Of a stretch of DNA of 64,000 nt, positions 8,714 to 16,884 are shown piece after piece. Position 1 is the first letter of the stretch. Each line of letters starts with the position of its first letter. The notes beneath the pieces are model-generated. The model saw nothing but the letters and a program-made list of their open reading frames with translations, searched no databases and was not told the origin of the DNA. The position numbers were made by a program, and so were the translations under genes. Where the stretch lies: NCBI GenBank assembly GCA_002480565.1, contig DLCK01000034.1:5809-69808 (forward strand), in the 5' to 3' direction. Source of the stretch: Phycisphaerales bacterium UBA7800. GTDB taxonomy: Bacteria; Planctomycetota; Phycisphaerae; Phycisphaerales; Phycisphaeraceae.

Positions 8714-10294
8714 CTACTTAATCGAATTCGGATTCACATTCGCCAATGCTTCCTCGGTGGTGAGTTTGTCCATGACCAGTCTGCTGTAAGCCGGGACGGT
8801 GCTGTGGTTTTGTTGGATCATGGTCATGAATCGACCGTATTTTGTCGTGACCAAGGGGGGGCCAACCAGATTGGAAAATGCAGTTGGATTGGCTATGCCA
8901 TCGATATACAGGTGCCAGTTATTCCCGAGTCTTGCGGCCCAGGCGATGTGACCTTTGTCAAAGATTGGATTGGACATCTCGTCAAATTCACCCACCATCT
9001 GTTGATCTATATAGAAGCGATCGAGTTGGCCGGATTTAGCGCGGTAAATTAGTTGTTGCTTCTTGGGGGAGAAGACCAGTGATCCTGGAATGATCGCTTC
9101 TAGAGTTGGGCCTTTTTCGCCTTGCTCGATGACATGCCATTGATTGTTGATTTTAGCTGGGTAGGCGATGCGGCGGGCGTCACGTGAAATTTGGATATCC
9201 TCTGCCAGGATGCTTTGGTAGGGTTCGAGGAGTACATCATCAATTGTGACGTGTTCACCGTCATCGGTTCGGGTGACGTAAACGAGTTGGATACTTTTGG
9301 GATCAAACTGAGCGGTATCTGGGAGAATGTAGCCATGAATGGGTAAGGTTTTGCCTTCCCGGATCATTTGTGTTTGGCTGCCTACGATTAATCGTGCTGC
9401 CCAGGCATATGCTTTGGTGCCGAATATAACCGGTACAGGTGTGGATGAGATGGCTTTTTCAACGGGTTGATTGTTGATGTGAAGTTGCCAGTTTGGACTA
9501 TCAACACGCAGCCATGCAAAGAGTTGCTTGGAGTTGGGATGGAATGCGATTTGAGCCGTTTCATTTGCAACTTGCCAGGGTTTGTTGTCCTGCACCACAT
9601 GCCACTGACCGTTTGTCTGAGCCATATACGCATGTGATTTTGAATCAGAACTGTAGACAGGCCTGCCGGTCACATCTTCAAACGGGCCTGCGGTTTGGTC
9701 GTCAATCTGAACGTACCAATATTTCCCACGTCGGGCAAAGTATGAATACTGTTTATCATTGGGGCTGAAGGTGATGCTATCACGATTCACTTCGTCAAAC
9801 ACAGGACCATTTACGCCAGCAATTCTGACTTGTAGCATTCTTGGTGTTTTAAAGATTACAGCTGTACGTTTGCCTTGATTACTCAGGATAGGATCGCCGA
9901 CAAATTCCTTGGCAAAACGACGATGCGTGTCGCGTACAAGATACCATGGGCCGTTTTCTCTGGCTATATAGTGCAGGTACAGCGAGTTGGACGAGAACTG
10001 AAGTTTGCCGATCTTGCGATAAACCGGACTGGGTTTGCCATCAAGAACCACTATGAGACCTCTGCCGCGTTGCATTTTAAATGCCATGCGTTGACGGTTG
10101 GGGCTGACAATGATCGAGTCAGGCACCATTTCCCACCCACTTGGGAGTTGGGGCAGTTGCTTGATGTTTTCCTTCCAATAAGCATCACTCCAAACGACTT
10201 GTGCTGTTGTAATCTGAATACACACTAAGTTCAGCACCAATGCCATCAGGCATGTCACGATGATGGATCGCATACTATTTTCTTGCTTGAGTCG
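8714..10294 (-). CDS. Secreted protein with repeated beta-propeller-like (WD40/PD40-type) units, function unknown
   Basis: A 526-residue protein with a signal peptide (hydrophobic core about 12-28, cleavage near T-T-A-Q). The mature chain repeats a roughly 45-60 residue pattern: an S-P-N/S-x-x-x-x-x-A-(Y/F)-x-A strand pair, then W-(H/Y)-x-(V/L)-x-(D/N)-(N/D/G). Examples are I-V-S-P-N-R-Q-R-M-A-F, T-F-S-P-N-D-K-Q-Y-S-Y and V-F-S-P-K-K-Q-Q-L-I-Y. This resembles PD40/TolB-type propeller blades, so a seven- or eight-blade propeller is inferred. The start at 10294 has GAGG nine bases upstream. It is monocistronic and divergent from the carbohydrate locus at 10712. Its role is unknown; a binding or scaffolding function is typical of such folds. 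Confidence 0.75.
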   Translation of the reverse strand, partial: RLKQENSMRSIIVTCLMALVLNLVCIQITTAQVVWSDAYWKENIKQLPQLPSGWEMVPDSIIVSPNRQRMAFKMQRGRGLIVVLDGKPSPVYRKIGKLQFSSNSLYLHYIARENGPWYLVRDTHRRFAKEFVGDPILSNQGKRTAVIFKTPRMLQVRIAGVNGPVFDEVNRDSITFSPNDKQYSYFARRGKYWYVQIDDQTAGPFEDVTGRPVYSSDSKSHAYMAQTNGQWHVVQDNKPWQVANETAQIAFHPNSKQLFAWLRVDSPNWQLHINNQPVEKAISSTPVPVIFGTKAYAWAARLIVGSQTQMIREGKTLPIHGYILPDTAQFDPKSIQLVYVTRTDDGEHVTIDDVLLEPYQSILAEDIQISRDARRIAYPAKINNQWHVIEQGEKGPTLEAIIPGSLVFSPKKQQLIYRAKSGQLDRFYIDQQMVGEFDEMSNPIFDKGHIAWAARLGNNWHLYIDGIANPTAFSNLVGPPLVTTKYGRFMTMIQQNHSTVPAYSRLVMDKLTTEEALANVNPNSIK

Positions 10295-10315
10295 CATGAA
10301 AACCTCGATTCGCAT

Positions 10316-10711
10316 TCTTAATTAAAACATACAATCAAGATATTGCATCGACATGTCGTTCATACAGAATGATCGAATGACCCTCTAAATCTGGAAAATA
10401 AACCGCCTTGATTCCGATTATGGCAATTGTCACCCTTATCGGATGGATTGTGATTGCTGCTGGTTCGCCCGGTTGAAGAAGTAAGCATCCAACGCTTGTC
10501 AGCATTCATTTACTACAGTAGAAAAAAATGCAGTGAATGCTTGCCTTGGCTAAATCAACTGTTACTATGTTTATTAACAGAGATACGCCGTGGTTTCTGA
10601 CGGTATCTCGTCAGGCGCGTTTTCATACGTATCAGATCTTAGTTTGCATTCTGTCTATCTTATTTTTTAATTTAACAAACTGATCGTCGTTTAACTCGCG
10701 ATGGGAAAAGT
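10316..10711. other. Intergenic control region upstream of pseudopilin 1
   Basis: This gap of about 400 bases has no credible gene. It holds an 8-bp inverted repeat (AGCATTCA at 10501-10508, TGAATGCT at 10534-10541) followed by the promoter/operator module at 10535-10580, then an AT-rich leader of about 130 bases before the ATG at 10712. Confidence 0.6.
10535..10580 (+). promoter_or_regulatory. Promoter and palindromic operator, copy 1
   Basis: A GAATGCTTGCCTTG block (10535-10548), ten bases, then a 22-bp near-palindrome with half-sites CTGTTA (10559-10564) and TAACAG (10575-10580). A -35-like TTGCCT (10541) and a -10-like TACTAT (10563) are 16 bases apart, with the -10 inside the palindrome. 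The same module recurs with identical spacing at 11598-11643, before the regulator gene, so the regulator at 11657 probably represses both. Confidence 0.72.
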
Positions 10712-11407
10712 ATGAAAAGTCTAGTCAATACGTCGCGTAATGCCTTTACCCTTATTGAATTACTGGTGGTGATCAGTATCGTTGCGCTGCTGATTTCGAT
10801 CTTATTACCTGCTTTGGGCAAAGCTCGAGCTGCGGCTCAATCAACCAAATGTCTGGCTAATCTAAGACATCATGGCATTGCGCAAGCTGCCTATAACGCT
10901 GACTTTAATGAGTATGTCGTGCCAGGTTGGAACTGGTTTAAGAACACGCACTATCGTGTATCCATGGGCCTGTCTTCGGAAGAGACCAGTTCTTGGCCAT
11001 TGAATTACTTCTGCCCAGGTGCGACACGTGGGATGCGATTGGCTACAAGTAATTTGCAAAACATCGGTACATCCTACGGTTACAACAAAGAGCAGACGCG
11101 GCGAGACCAGTATAAACCCCACAAGACTTACAACTTTAGAACCTTGGATATTAAGCGGTTGAGCAAGAAATTTCATGTAGCCGATGCCGTCTCATTAACG
11201 ATCACATTGGATCGAAAAGGTAATTACAAGACCGAAGAGAAAGTTACCTCAACACGCGATCGTGCATGCGCATGGCGTCATAATGAATGGCAGAATATGC
11301 AGACCTGCTTCTATGATGGGCATGCCGGTTATTACACACGCGACGATATGAATACAACACTTCGCGGCTATAATGCTGTCGCCAATCTCTGGCTGTACTG
11401 GAAGTGA
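10712..11407 (+). CDS. Prepilin-like protein (pseudopilin with RH...DGH motif), locus 1
   Basis: A 231-residue protein with a type IV prepilin leader: short basic head, N-A-F-T-L-I-E-L-L and a hydrophobic helix (about 12-35) ending in L-P-A-L-G-K-A-R. The prepilin peptidase would cleave just before F-T-L-I-E. The C-terminal half has the W-R-H...F-Y-D-G-H motif of planctomycete pseudopilin-associated (DUF1559 / H-X9-DG-like) proteins, here with a spacer of 11 rather than 9. Such proteins assemble into or onto type II secretion/type IV pilus-like fibres. It stands alone behind an operator shared with the regulator gene at 11657, so it is probably induced by the same sugar signal. The ligand is unknown. 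Confidence 0.9.
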   Translation: MKSLVNTSRNAFTLIELLVVISIVALLISILLPALGKARAAAQSTKCLANLRHHGIAQAAYNADFNEYVVPGWNWFKNTHYRVSMGLSSEETSSWPLNYFCPGATRGMRLATSNLQNIGTSYGYNKEQTRRDQYKPHKTYNFRTLDIKRLSKKFHVADAVSLTITLDRKGNYKTEEKVTSTRDRACAWRHNEWQNMQTCFYDGHAGYYTRDDMNTTLRGYNAVANLWLYWK

Positions 11408-11597
11408 TTAAACAGTGTTTCGCTTTTGTATCGTTGCATGCAATCATTGAACAATTAAGAACTTTTCTGACTATCTTCAAAATTGTCATATACATATTGT
11501 CTTTGCAGTGTTTACAATGACGTGAACAGTGTGAGTCATAGGTGGTGAACAGTTTTAAACCGCTGCTTATTACCGGATTCGGATAAATTTTCAGGTC

Positions 11598-11643
11598 GAA
11601 TGCTTGCCTTGAGTGTTTTGCCTGTTATCATGTTTATTAACAG
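11598..11643 (+). promoter_or_regulatory. Promoter and palindromic operator, copy 2 (autoregulatory)
   Basis: GAATGCTTGCCTTG at 11598-11611, ten bases, then CTGTTA (11622-11627) and TAACAG (11638-11643) enclosing ten bases that differ from copy 1 at only two positions. The -35-like TTGCCT (11604) and -10-like TATCAT (11626) are 16 bases apart. The palindrome ends 13 bases before the regulator ATG, so the leader must be short and binding would block transcription. Confidence 0.75.
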
Positions 11644-11656
11644 TTGAACACAAATT

Positions 11657-12718
11657 ATGACACAACTCCACCGCGATAGTCCGATTCCCCTCAACTACCA
11701 ACTCTCTCAGCAGTTGCAAGCTGAAATTGTTGAGTCACGTTGGCAGATCGGATCCAAGATCCCGTCTGTACGTCAGCTCACTGAGCGTTATGGCGTGAGT
11801 ATGCCGGTGGTTCGCCAGGCACTCCAACACTTGGCCAATGAAGGTGTAATCGAGACATTGCATGGCAAGGGATCGTTTGTCCGTAAACGTCCCGAGCATC
11901 GTGCAGCGGTATCGGCTCAGACTTTGGTGTTCATGCTCACGGATGCGACGCCTTTGAAGATGAACTACTTCCTGCGTGTCTTGCCAGAGGTTGAAAAAGC
12001 AGCCGTGGCGCATGGCCTGTCCGTCGAGTTCAATCAATACAATCCTGAAATCGCCATCAGCAACAACCATGCTCGCCCGCGCGGGATCATCTGGTGTGGC
12101 GGTGCGGAGATCAACTATATCCAAGAGATGGTTCGACGCCATGTGCCTGTAGTGGCAGTGGGTGACGGGCCGGATGTGGATACCGTGACACGCATTGCCA
12201 ACGATGACTTCGAAGGCGGATACATCGCTGGCAAACATTTGTTTGGCTTGGGGCATCGCAAAGTCAGCATTATTCAGCGTGAGTCAGCTTTGGCTTACGC
12301 TCGCCGTCGCTTGGCTGGATTTCGTCACGCTGCTGAAGAGTTTGACAATGTTCAGTTACAGGTTGCTTCCTGTGATGGCAATGATGCTTTGGATATTGCC
12401 AACGAGATATTGGATTGTACGGATCGACCCACAGCGGTCTTCGGCACCTCTGACCGTTTGGCTCATTCGGTCATGCAGGTTGCCAACGACATGGGATTGA
12501 ACCTGCCAGGCGAATTAAGTGTCATTGGTTTTGGGGATGAGCCTTTCGCTGAGTTCATGATGCCTGCTCTGACTACGGTTCGCTTTAATTTGACCCAAAT
12601 GGGGCGTGCCTGCGTTCAGGCACTTTTGGATAAACAGCAAGGTAATCCAGATCACTGGGTTCGTGAGATCAAGCTGGAAGTGCAATTGGTGGAGCGATTG
12701 TCCACCACGTGTAGATAG
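11657..12718 (+). CDS. GntR-type winged-helix / LacI-type sugar-binding transcription regulator
   Basis: This 353-residue regulator joins a GntR-type winged helix (about 1-75: S-V-R-Q-L-T-E-R-Y-G-V-S, then A-L-Q-H-L-A-N-E-G-V-I-E, then the wing G-K-G-S-F-V) to a periplasmic-binding-protein-like effector domain (about 85-345) with LacI-family features such as G-G-Y-I-A-G-K-H-L, A-V-F-G-T-S-D-R and S-V-I-G-F-G-D-E-P-F. This is the AraR-like architecture that releases DNA when a sugar binds. The operator at 11622 abuts the start, suggesting autoregulation. The following genes (two pseudopilins, beta-helix protein) begin 11 bases downstream, so it heads their operon. The inducing sugar may be a pectin-derived saccharide, inferred from the neighbours. 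Confidence 0.93.
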   Translation: MTQLHRDSPIPLNYQLSQQLQAEIVESRWQIGSKIPSVRQLTERYGVSMPVVRQALQHLANEGVIETLHGKGSFVRKRPEHRAAVSAQTLVFMLTDATPLKMNYFLRVLPEVEKAAVAHGLSVEFNQYNPEIAISNNHARPRGIIWCGGAEINYIQEMVRRHVPVVAVGDGPDVDTVTRIANDDFEGGYIAGKHLFGLGHRKVSIIQRESALAYARRRLAGFRHAAEEFDNVQLQVASCDGNDALDIANEILDCTDRPTAVFGTSDRLAHSVMQVANDMGLNLPGELSVIGFGDEPFAEFMMPALTTVRFNLTQMGRACVQALLDKQQGNPDHWVREIKLEVQLVERLSTTCR

Positions 12719-12729
12719 AGGATTTTACC

Positions 12730-13380
12730 ATGAAAACCAATGGCTATGGACCCCGTAAAGGGTTCACGCTTATCGAACTGCTTGTGGTCATCAGCATTAT
12801 TGCACTGTTGATTTCGATCCTGATGCCGGCTTTGCGCAGTGCACGGCTTACGGCCAGGCAGTCCAAATGCGCTGTGGGGCTCAAGCAAATTGGTATAGGT
12901 TTTGTCCTCTATGGCGAAGACTACGATCAATACTTCCCACACCCTGCCGGTTACAAAGATGCTTGGAAAAACGGTGATACGCGGTACATGTGGTACATCG
13001 GGCGTTACGTGAACAATCGTTGGTGGGGTGCTAATCGAACAAGTTCAGCAAGATACAACTTCCCACCTGAAGTCAAATGTCCCGAACGGCCGACATCCGC
13101 CTACAGCTTTGGCATGGTCAGTGGTTACACCGGACATTACTGGCGTGTGCTTAATCCTTCATCGACCATCCTCATCGGCGATGCGACGAGTTTCTTTTTT
13201 AATTCCAACAGATGGAATGGCAACTTCAAGTATCGCCACGTGGACATGGCTGGGAACAATCAAGGCAACCTGAATTTGCTCATGGGCGATATGCATGTGT
13301 CGACCATTCCCCACCATGCCAAGTTGATCACCACACCTTTTGACTCATGCAAACTGCTGAAAGTTAAGAAGCTCAAATAA
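12730..13380 (+). CDS. Prepilin-like protein (pseudopilin), locus 1, tandem paralogue A
   Basis: A 216-residue pseudopilin: K-G-F-T-L-I-E-L-L and a hydrophobic helix at about 13-38, a short coiled region, then a globular part rich in aromatic residues (R-Y-M-W-Y-I-G-R-Y-V-N-N-R-W-W) and the C-terminal Y-R-H...L-L-M-G-D-M-H motif. It begins 11 bases after the regulator stop, behind AGAGG, so it is in the regulator's operon. The next gene is a close paralogue, sharing most residues from about 50 to 110. The Trp/Tyr-rich segment could form a sugar-stacking surface; that is inference. The role is taken to be a component of, or cargo on, a type II secretion-like pseudopilus. Confidence 0.9.
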   Translation: MKTNGYGPRKGFTLIELLVVISIIALLISILMPALRSARLTARQSKCAVGLKQIGIGFVLYGEDYDQYFPHPAGYKDAWKNGDTRYMWYIGRYVNNRWWGANRTSSARYNFPPEVKCPERPTSAYSFGMVSGYTGHYWRVLNPSSTILIGDATSFFFNSNRWNGNFKYRHVDMAGNNQGNLNLLMGDMHVSTIPHHAKLITTPFDSCKLLKVKKLK

Positions 13381-13471
13381 TCGCAGACATATTAGAAGTC
13401 GAGATTGCGTAAACAGATTTGATAACCAGTTGGATGAGGTTCTGTCTGACGTAAAAAGATGGGATTCGACA

Positions 13472-14125
13472 ATGAAAATTGTCAATAAAACAAACAACAA
13501 AGGATTCACACTTATCGAATTACTTGTGGTCATCAGTATCGTCGCGCTGTTGATTTCGATCCTGTTGCCTGCCTTGGCAATGGCACGTCATACTGCTTTG
13601 CAGACTCGGTGCGCATCGGGGCTAAAGCAAATCGGTATTGGTTTTGTCCTCTATGCCGAGGATTATGAGCAGTACTTTCCCGGCCCCAAAGGATACGGTG
13701 ATCATGGCAGCAATGGCGACACACGATACATGTGGTATATCGGCCGATACGTCAACAACCGTTGGTGGAGTGCTAACAAAGGGAGTGCTGCACGATGGAA
13801 CTTCCCGCCAGAAGTTAAGTGTTCCGAACGCAAAGTAAGCAGTGCGTACCACTTTGGCATGAACTATTACTACACCGGACCCTACTGGAAAATACTCAAT
13901 CCATCGACGACGGCATTACTTGCAGATGGCAATAGCTTCTACATGTTCCCAAACCGCTGGAAGAAAAATTACATCTTCCGTCACATGGATCGTAATGGGC
14001 AAAACAAAGGCAACCTCAATGCGCTGATGGGAGACATGCACGTGGTGACCGTCGCACATCACGCCAAAAAATTCACAACACCACACGAAAAGTGTAAATT
14101 TGTTAAAACCCGAAAACTCAACTAA
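13472..14125 (+). CDS. Prepilin-like protein (pseudopilin), locus 1, tandem paralogue B
   Basis: From the ATG at 13472 (GATGGGA a few bases upstream) the protein has 217 residues. An in-frame start at 13430 would add 14 residues and is not needed, since K-G-F-T-L-I-E-L-L must lie close to the N-terminus. It is a tandem duplicate of the preceding gene, sharing R-Y-M-W-Y-I-G-R-Y-V-N-N-R-W-W, N-F-P-P-E-V-K-C and L-M-G-D-M-H-V with matching spacing. Both keep the Cys pair near positions 46 and 115 that could form a disulfide. It is followed by the beta-helix protein after 127 bases. Two parallel pseudopilins next to a single regulator suggest adaptation to related ligands or heteromeric assembly. 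Confidence 0.9.
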   Translation: MKIVNKTNNKGFTLIELLVVISIVALLISILLPALAMARHTALQTRCASGLKQIGIGFVLYAEDYEQYFPGPKGYGDHGSNGDTRYMWYIGRYVNNRWWSANKGSAARWNFPPEVKCSERKVSSAYHFGMNYYYTGPYWKILNPSTTALLADGNSFYMFPNRWKKNYIFRHMDRNGQNKGNLNALMGDMHVVTVAHHAKKFTTPHEKCKFVKTRKLN

Positions 14126-14252
14126 ACCCCGCCCAACCCGCCGCCGATCCTTCGGCAACGACAATATTGAATCATCAACACCTTTGACAAAACAGGTCAA
14201 GGCGTTGGTGTGAACCTGAAATTTTTTTACTCTCGTTTTTGAAAGACTGGTT

Positions 14253-16793
14253 ATGAAAAGCTTTCGTATCAATTTTCACACCTGCATCGCCACGCTGTCC
14301 GTGATGCTCATGAGTGTCGCTTCTGCTAATGCAGCTGACCTGTACATGTCACCCACCGGTGCCGGCAACAAGTCCGGCAACTCATGGGACAATGCCATGA
14401 CCTATGAAAATGCCAAGAGTCTGGAAGACGCCTTTGGCAAACTTCAGCATGGCGACACTATCAACCTTGCAGCAGGCGAGTATCAAGGCGGAACCATCAC
14501 CCTCAAGACCAATGGCAAAAGCATCAAGGACATCATCACCATCAAAGGACAAGTCAAAGATGGCAAGATGCCAACCTTCACCGGTGAGTGGGGCAAGCAT
14601 GATGCCAACAAGGGATTCACACTCTTTAACGTCACCAGCGGTTCAAGTTGGGTTGGCATCGAAAACATCGTCGCCCGCAATGTCCGAGGTTTCTTCCAAA
14701 CCAACTCCCCCGGTAACGTCACCGGCATCCGCATCAAGAACGTTGATGTCAAAGGTACGCGCGATGCCTTTGTCTTTATTGGTGGCGCTTCATCATCCCA
14801 ACCTGAGATCGGCACCAACGACATCATTGTCGAAAATGCCAAAGCCGTGAACTATGCCAAGCGTGGTTTTCGCATTCGTGATGGTGTCTACAACGCAACC
14901 TTCAAAAACTGCCTGGCTGATGCCGGCGGTAAAGAGTGGGCCACCGAGCCGTTCCATATGGGATTCAGTTGTCAGGGTGGTTCCAAAAATTCAGGTGTCT
15001 ATGACCATGACATCACATTCATCGACTGCGTGGCTCGTAACAACTACCACGATGCTGGCAGCGGATACTGGAATGCCGACGGCTTTTGCGCCGAACGCAA
15101 CTGCTACAACATCACCTATATCGGATGTATCGCCAACGACAACACCGATGGTGGTTGGGATGACAAGTCGGAAAACCCATTACTCATTGGTTGTGTGACT
15201 TTGCGAAACAAACGCAATCTCCGATTCTGGGGCAACAATCCGGGTGTCGCACTCTACCGTTGTGCCAGTGGTTATCCCATCAAACGTGGTGGCAACTCCA
15301 GCGCGGTAGCCATGTGGACCGGCGGGATTGCCAAGGTTCACAACTCCACTTTCTTTGGCCCGCGTCCAGGTTGGGAACTCTCGCTGTACCGTAAACCTGC
15401 TGAACAAGTCGCAGCCTTGCGTGCCTATCTCAATGATTCGGTCATGGTGCTTTCGGATGGTAACAAGCAGGACAAACGCATCATCCTCAGTAACACCAAA
15501 GTCATGTCCACCGATGAGTCGGCTAACGTGCATCCAGAATTGGCATATGAAAAAACACCTGTCATCCACGACATCGGCACCATGCTCGATGGTCTTGGTT
15601 CCGACTCATCACAAGGCTATCACTCCAGCTGGCGTAATGAAGACTACCTGACCATCGCCCGTAAAATCCAGCCATTGATTCAAAAAGAAGGCAAACTCCT
15701 CGACGCCAAAGCCATCAATGTCTTTATCAATAAATATGCGTCCGGCTGGTACTACTCCGGCTGGCGCGGTGCCAAAATGATTGGCGTCAAAGGTGCAGGT
15801 GTCGATGGATCAACCTGTATGGGTGTCAAAATCGAAGGCACGACCAAAGGTGGCGGCGCGACCTTCCGTACCAAACGAACCGGTTGCGATATCAACCTTG
15901 CCGACCGAGCTGAAGCCGATTGGCATCTGAGCTTCATGGTCAATACCAACGGCAATAGCAAACTCCCCAGCATGAACATCATGATCTACTCCATGGATAA
16001 ATCGCAAAAGACCAAGGAGATTCCATTCAACAACATGTTCGACGCCTCAAGCAGCGATTGGCAGACAGTATCAATCCCTGTCAAAGCTTTTGAAAAGGGT
16101 GCGACCTTCAAGACCTTTGCTGGACTTTATGTCCGTTGCAACGGTTCACTGGATAAGCCGCTGCTCATTGATAATGTCCAACTCACACCTGGCCCGTCCA
16201 GTGCAGCGTCGGTCCCGTCCACGGCATCGGCTTCACCGGCAACGCAGAGTACGGTTGCTGCTGTGAGCAGTGCGCCTCAAACCCAACTTGCTGATGTGAA
16301 GATGGGTGACACTGAAAGTCTCAAGTCCATCACCGTGTTTGAAAACAAACGCGCTTCAGGTTGGTATCTCAACGGCTGGAGCGGTGGCAAAATGAAAGAG
16401 TTCTCCGGCAAAGGTCCCGATGGGAGCAAATGCCTGGGCATGACCGGAACCCCCGGCCAGGGCGGCACAGGATTCCGTACCAAACGTGATGGTGCCGAAT
16501 ACGAAGTCCCCACATCCAGTGATGGCAAATGGCATCTGCAATTCGTCATGAACCCCGCATCAAGTGTCCGAATCAAAGCCTTTTCACTGGACAACTCAGT
16601 GAAGTCCAAGGAAGTGAGTCTGTCACAATATAAAGTCGGTGAGCCAGTCAACGGTTGGCAGAAATACAGTCTGCCCCTGACAGACTCAGCGCCGAATATC
16701 CAGAAGTTTGCAGGCATCGCAGTACGCATCCCCAAGAGCATGTCCGATCCAATCCTGTTGGATAATTTGACACTGGAATTGTTGCCCAACTGA
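14253..16793 (+). CDS. Secreted right-handed parallel beta-helix protein with duplicated C-terminal domain (polysaccharide lyase-like)
   Basis: An 846-residue secreted protein with a signal peptide (1-27, cleaved near A-N-A-A). Residues 28-400 form a parallel beta-helix: Y-M-S-P-T-G-x-G-N-K-S-G-N-S-W at the start, then repeated V-x-N-V/I-x-x-K and F-x-D/N-C rungs, resembling PL9-type pectate lyases and other pectin-active helices. Two homologous domains follow at about 488-645 and 693-846, each with F-x-N-K-x-A-S-G-W-Y...G-W, D-G-S-x-C-(M/L)-G and F-R-T-K-R, joined by a Ser/Ala/Thr-rich linker (about 648-685). They look like carbohydrate-binding domains. It ends at an intrinsic terminator (16830) before an acetylesterase gene. 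Exact catalysis is unproven. Confidence 0.85.
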   Translation: MKSFRINFHTCIATLSVMLMSVASANAADLYMSPTGAGNKSGNSWDNAMTYENAKSLEDAFGKLQHGDTINLAAGEYQGGTITLKTNGKSIKDIITIKGQVKDGKMPTFTGEWGKHDANKGFTLFNVTSGSSWVGIENIVARNVRGFFQTNSPGNVTGIRIKNVDVKGTRDAFVFIGGASSSQPEIGTNDIIVENAKAVNYAKRGFRIRDGVYNATFKNCLADAGGKEWATEPFHMGFSCQGGSKNSGVYDHDITFIDCVARNNYHDAGSGYWNADGFCAERNCYNITYIGCIANDNTDGGWDDKSENPLLIGCVTLRNKRNLRFWGNNPGVALYRCASGYPIKRGGNSSAVAMWTGGIAKVHNSTFFGPRPGWELSLYRKPAEQVAALRAYLNDSVMVLSDGNKQDKRIILSNTKVMSTDESANVHPELAYEKTPVIHDIGTMLDGLGSDSSQGYHSSWRNEDYLTIARKIQPLIQKEGKLLDAKAINVFINKYASGWYYSGWRGAKMIGVKGAGVDGSTCMGVKIEGTTKGGGATFRTKRTGCDINLADRAEADWHLSFMVNTNGNSKLPSMNIMIYSMDKSQKTKEIPFNNMFDASSSDWQTVSIPVKAFEKGATFKTFAGLYVRCNGSLDKPLLIDNVQLTPGPSSAASVPSTASASPATQSTVAAVSSAPQTQLADVKMGDTESLKSITVFENKRASGWYLNGWSGGKMKEFSGKGPDGSKCLGMTGTPGQGGTGFRTKRDGAEYEVPTSSDGKWHLQFVMNPASSVRIKAFSLDNSVKSKEVSLSQYKVGEPVNGWQKYSLPLTDSAPNIQKFAGIAVRIPKSMSDPILLDNLTLELLPN

Positions 16794-16829
16794 TAATAAA
16801 AAATAGGTCGATCGGTTAATATCTACACG

Positions 16830-16868
16830 CACTCCTGGCCTGTTTCCATGCAGGCTGGGAGTGTTTTT
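16830..16868 (+). terminator. Intrinsic terminator or attenuator between the beta-helix gene and the acetylesterase gene
   Basis: The stem CACTCC-TG-GCCTG (830-842) pairs with CAGGC-TG-GGAGTG (851-863), apart from a TG/TG internal loop, and is followed by TTTTT. The ribosome site AGGAG of the next gene starts at 16871, three bases after the T-run, so downstream expression depends on read-through or on a promoter inside this element. Confidence 0.85.
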
Positions 16869-16884
16869 ACAGGAGTTGTTTTCA

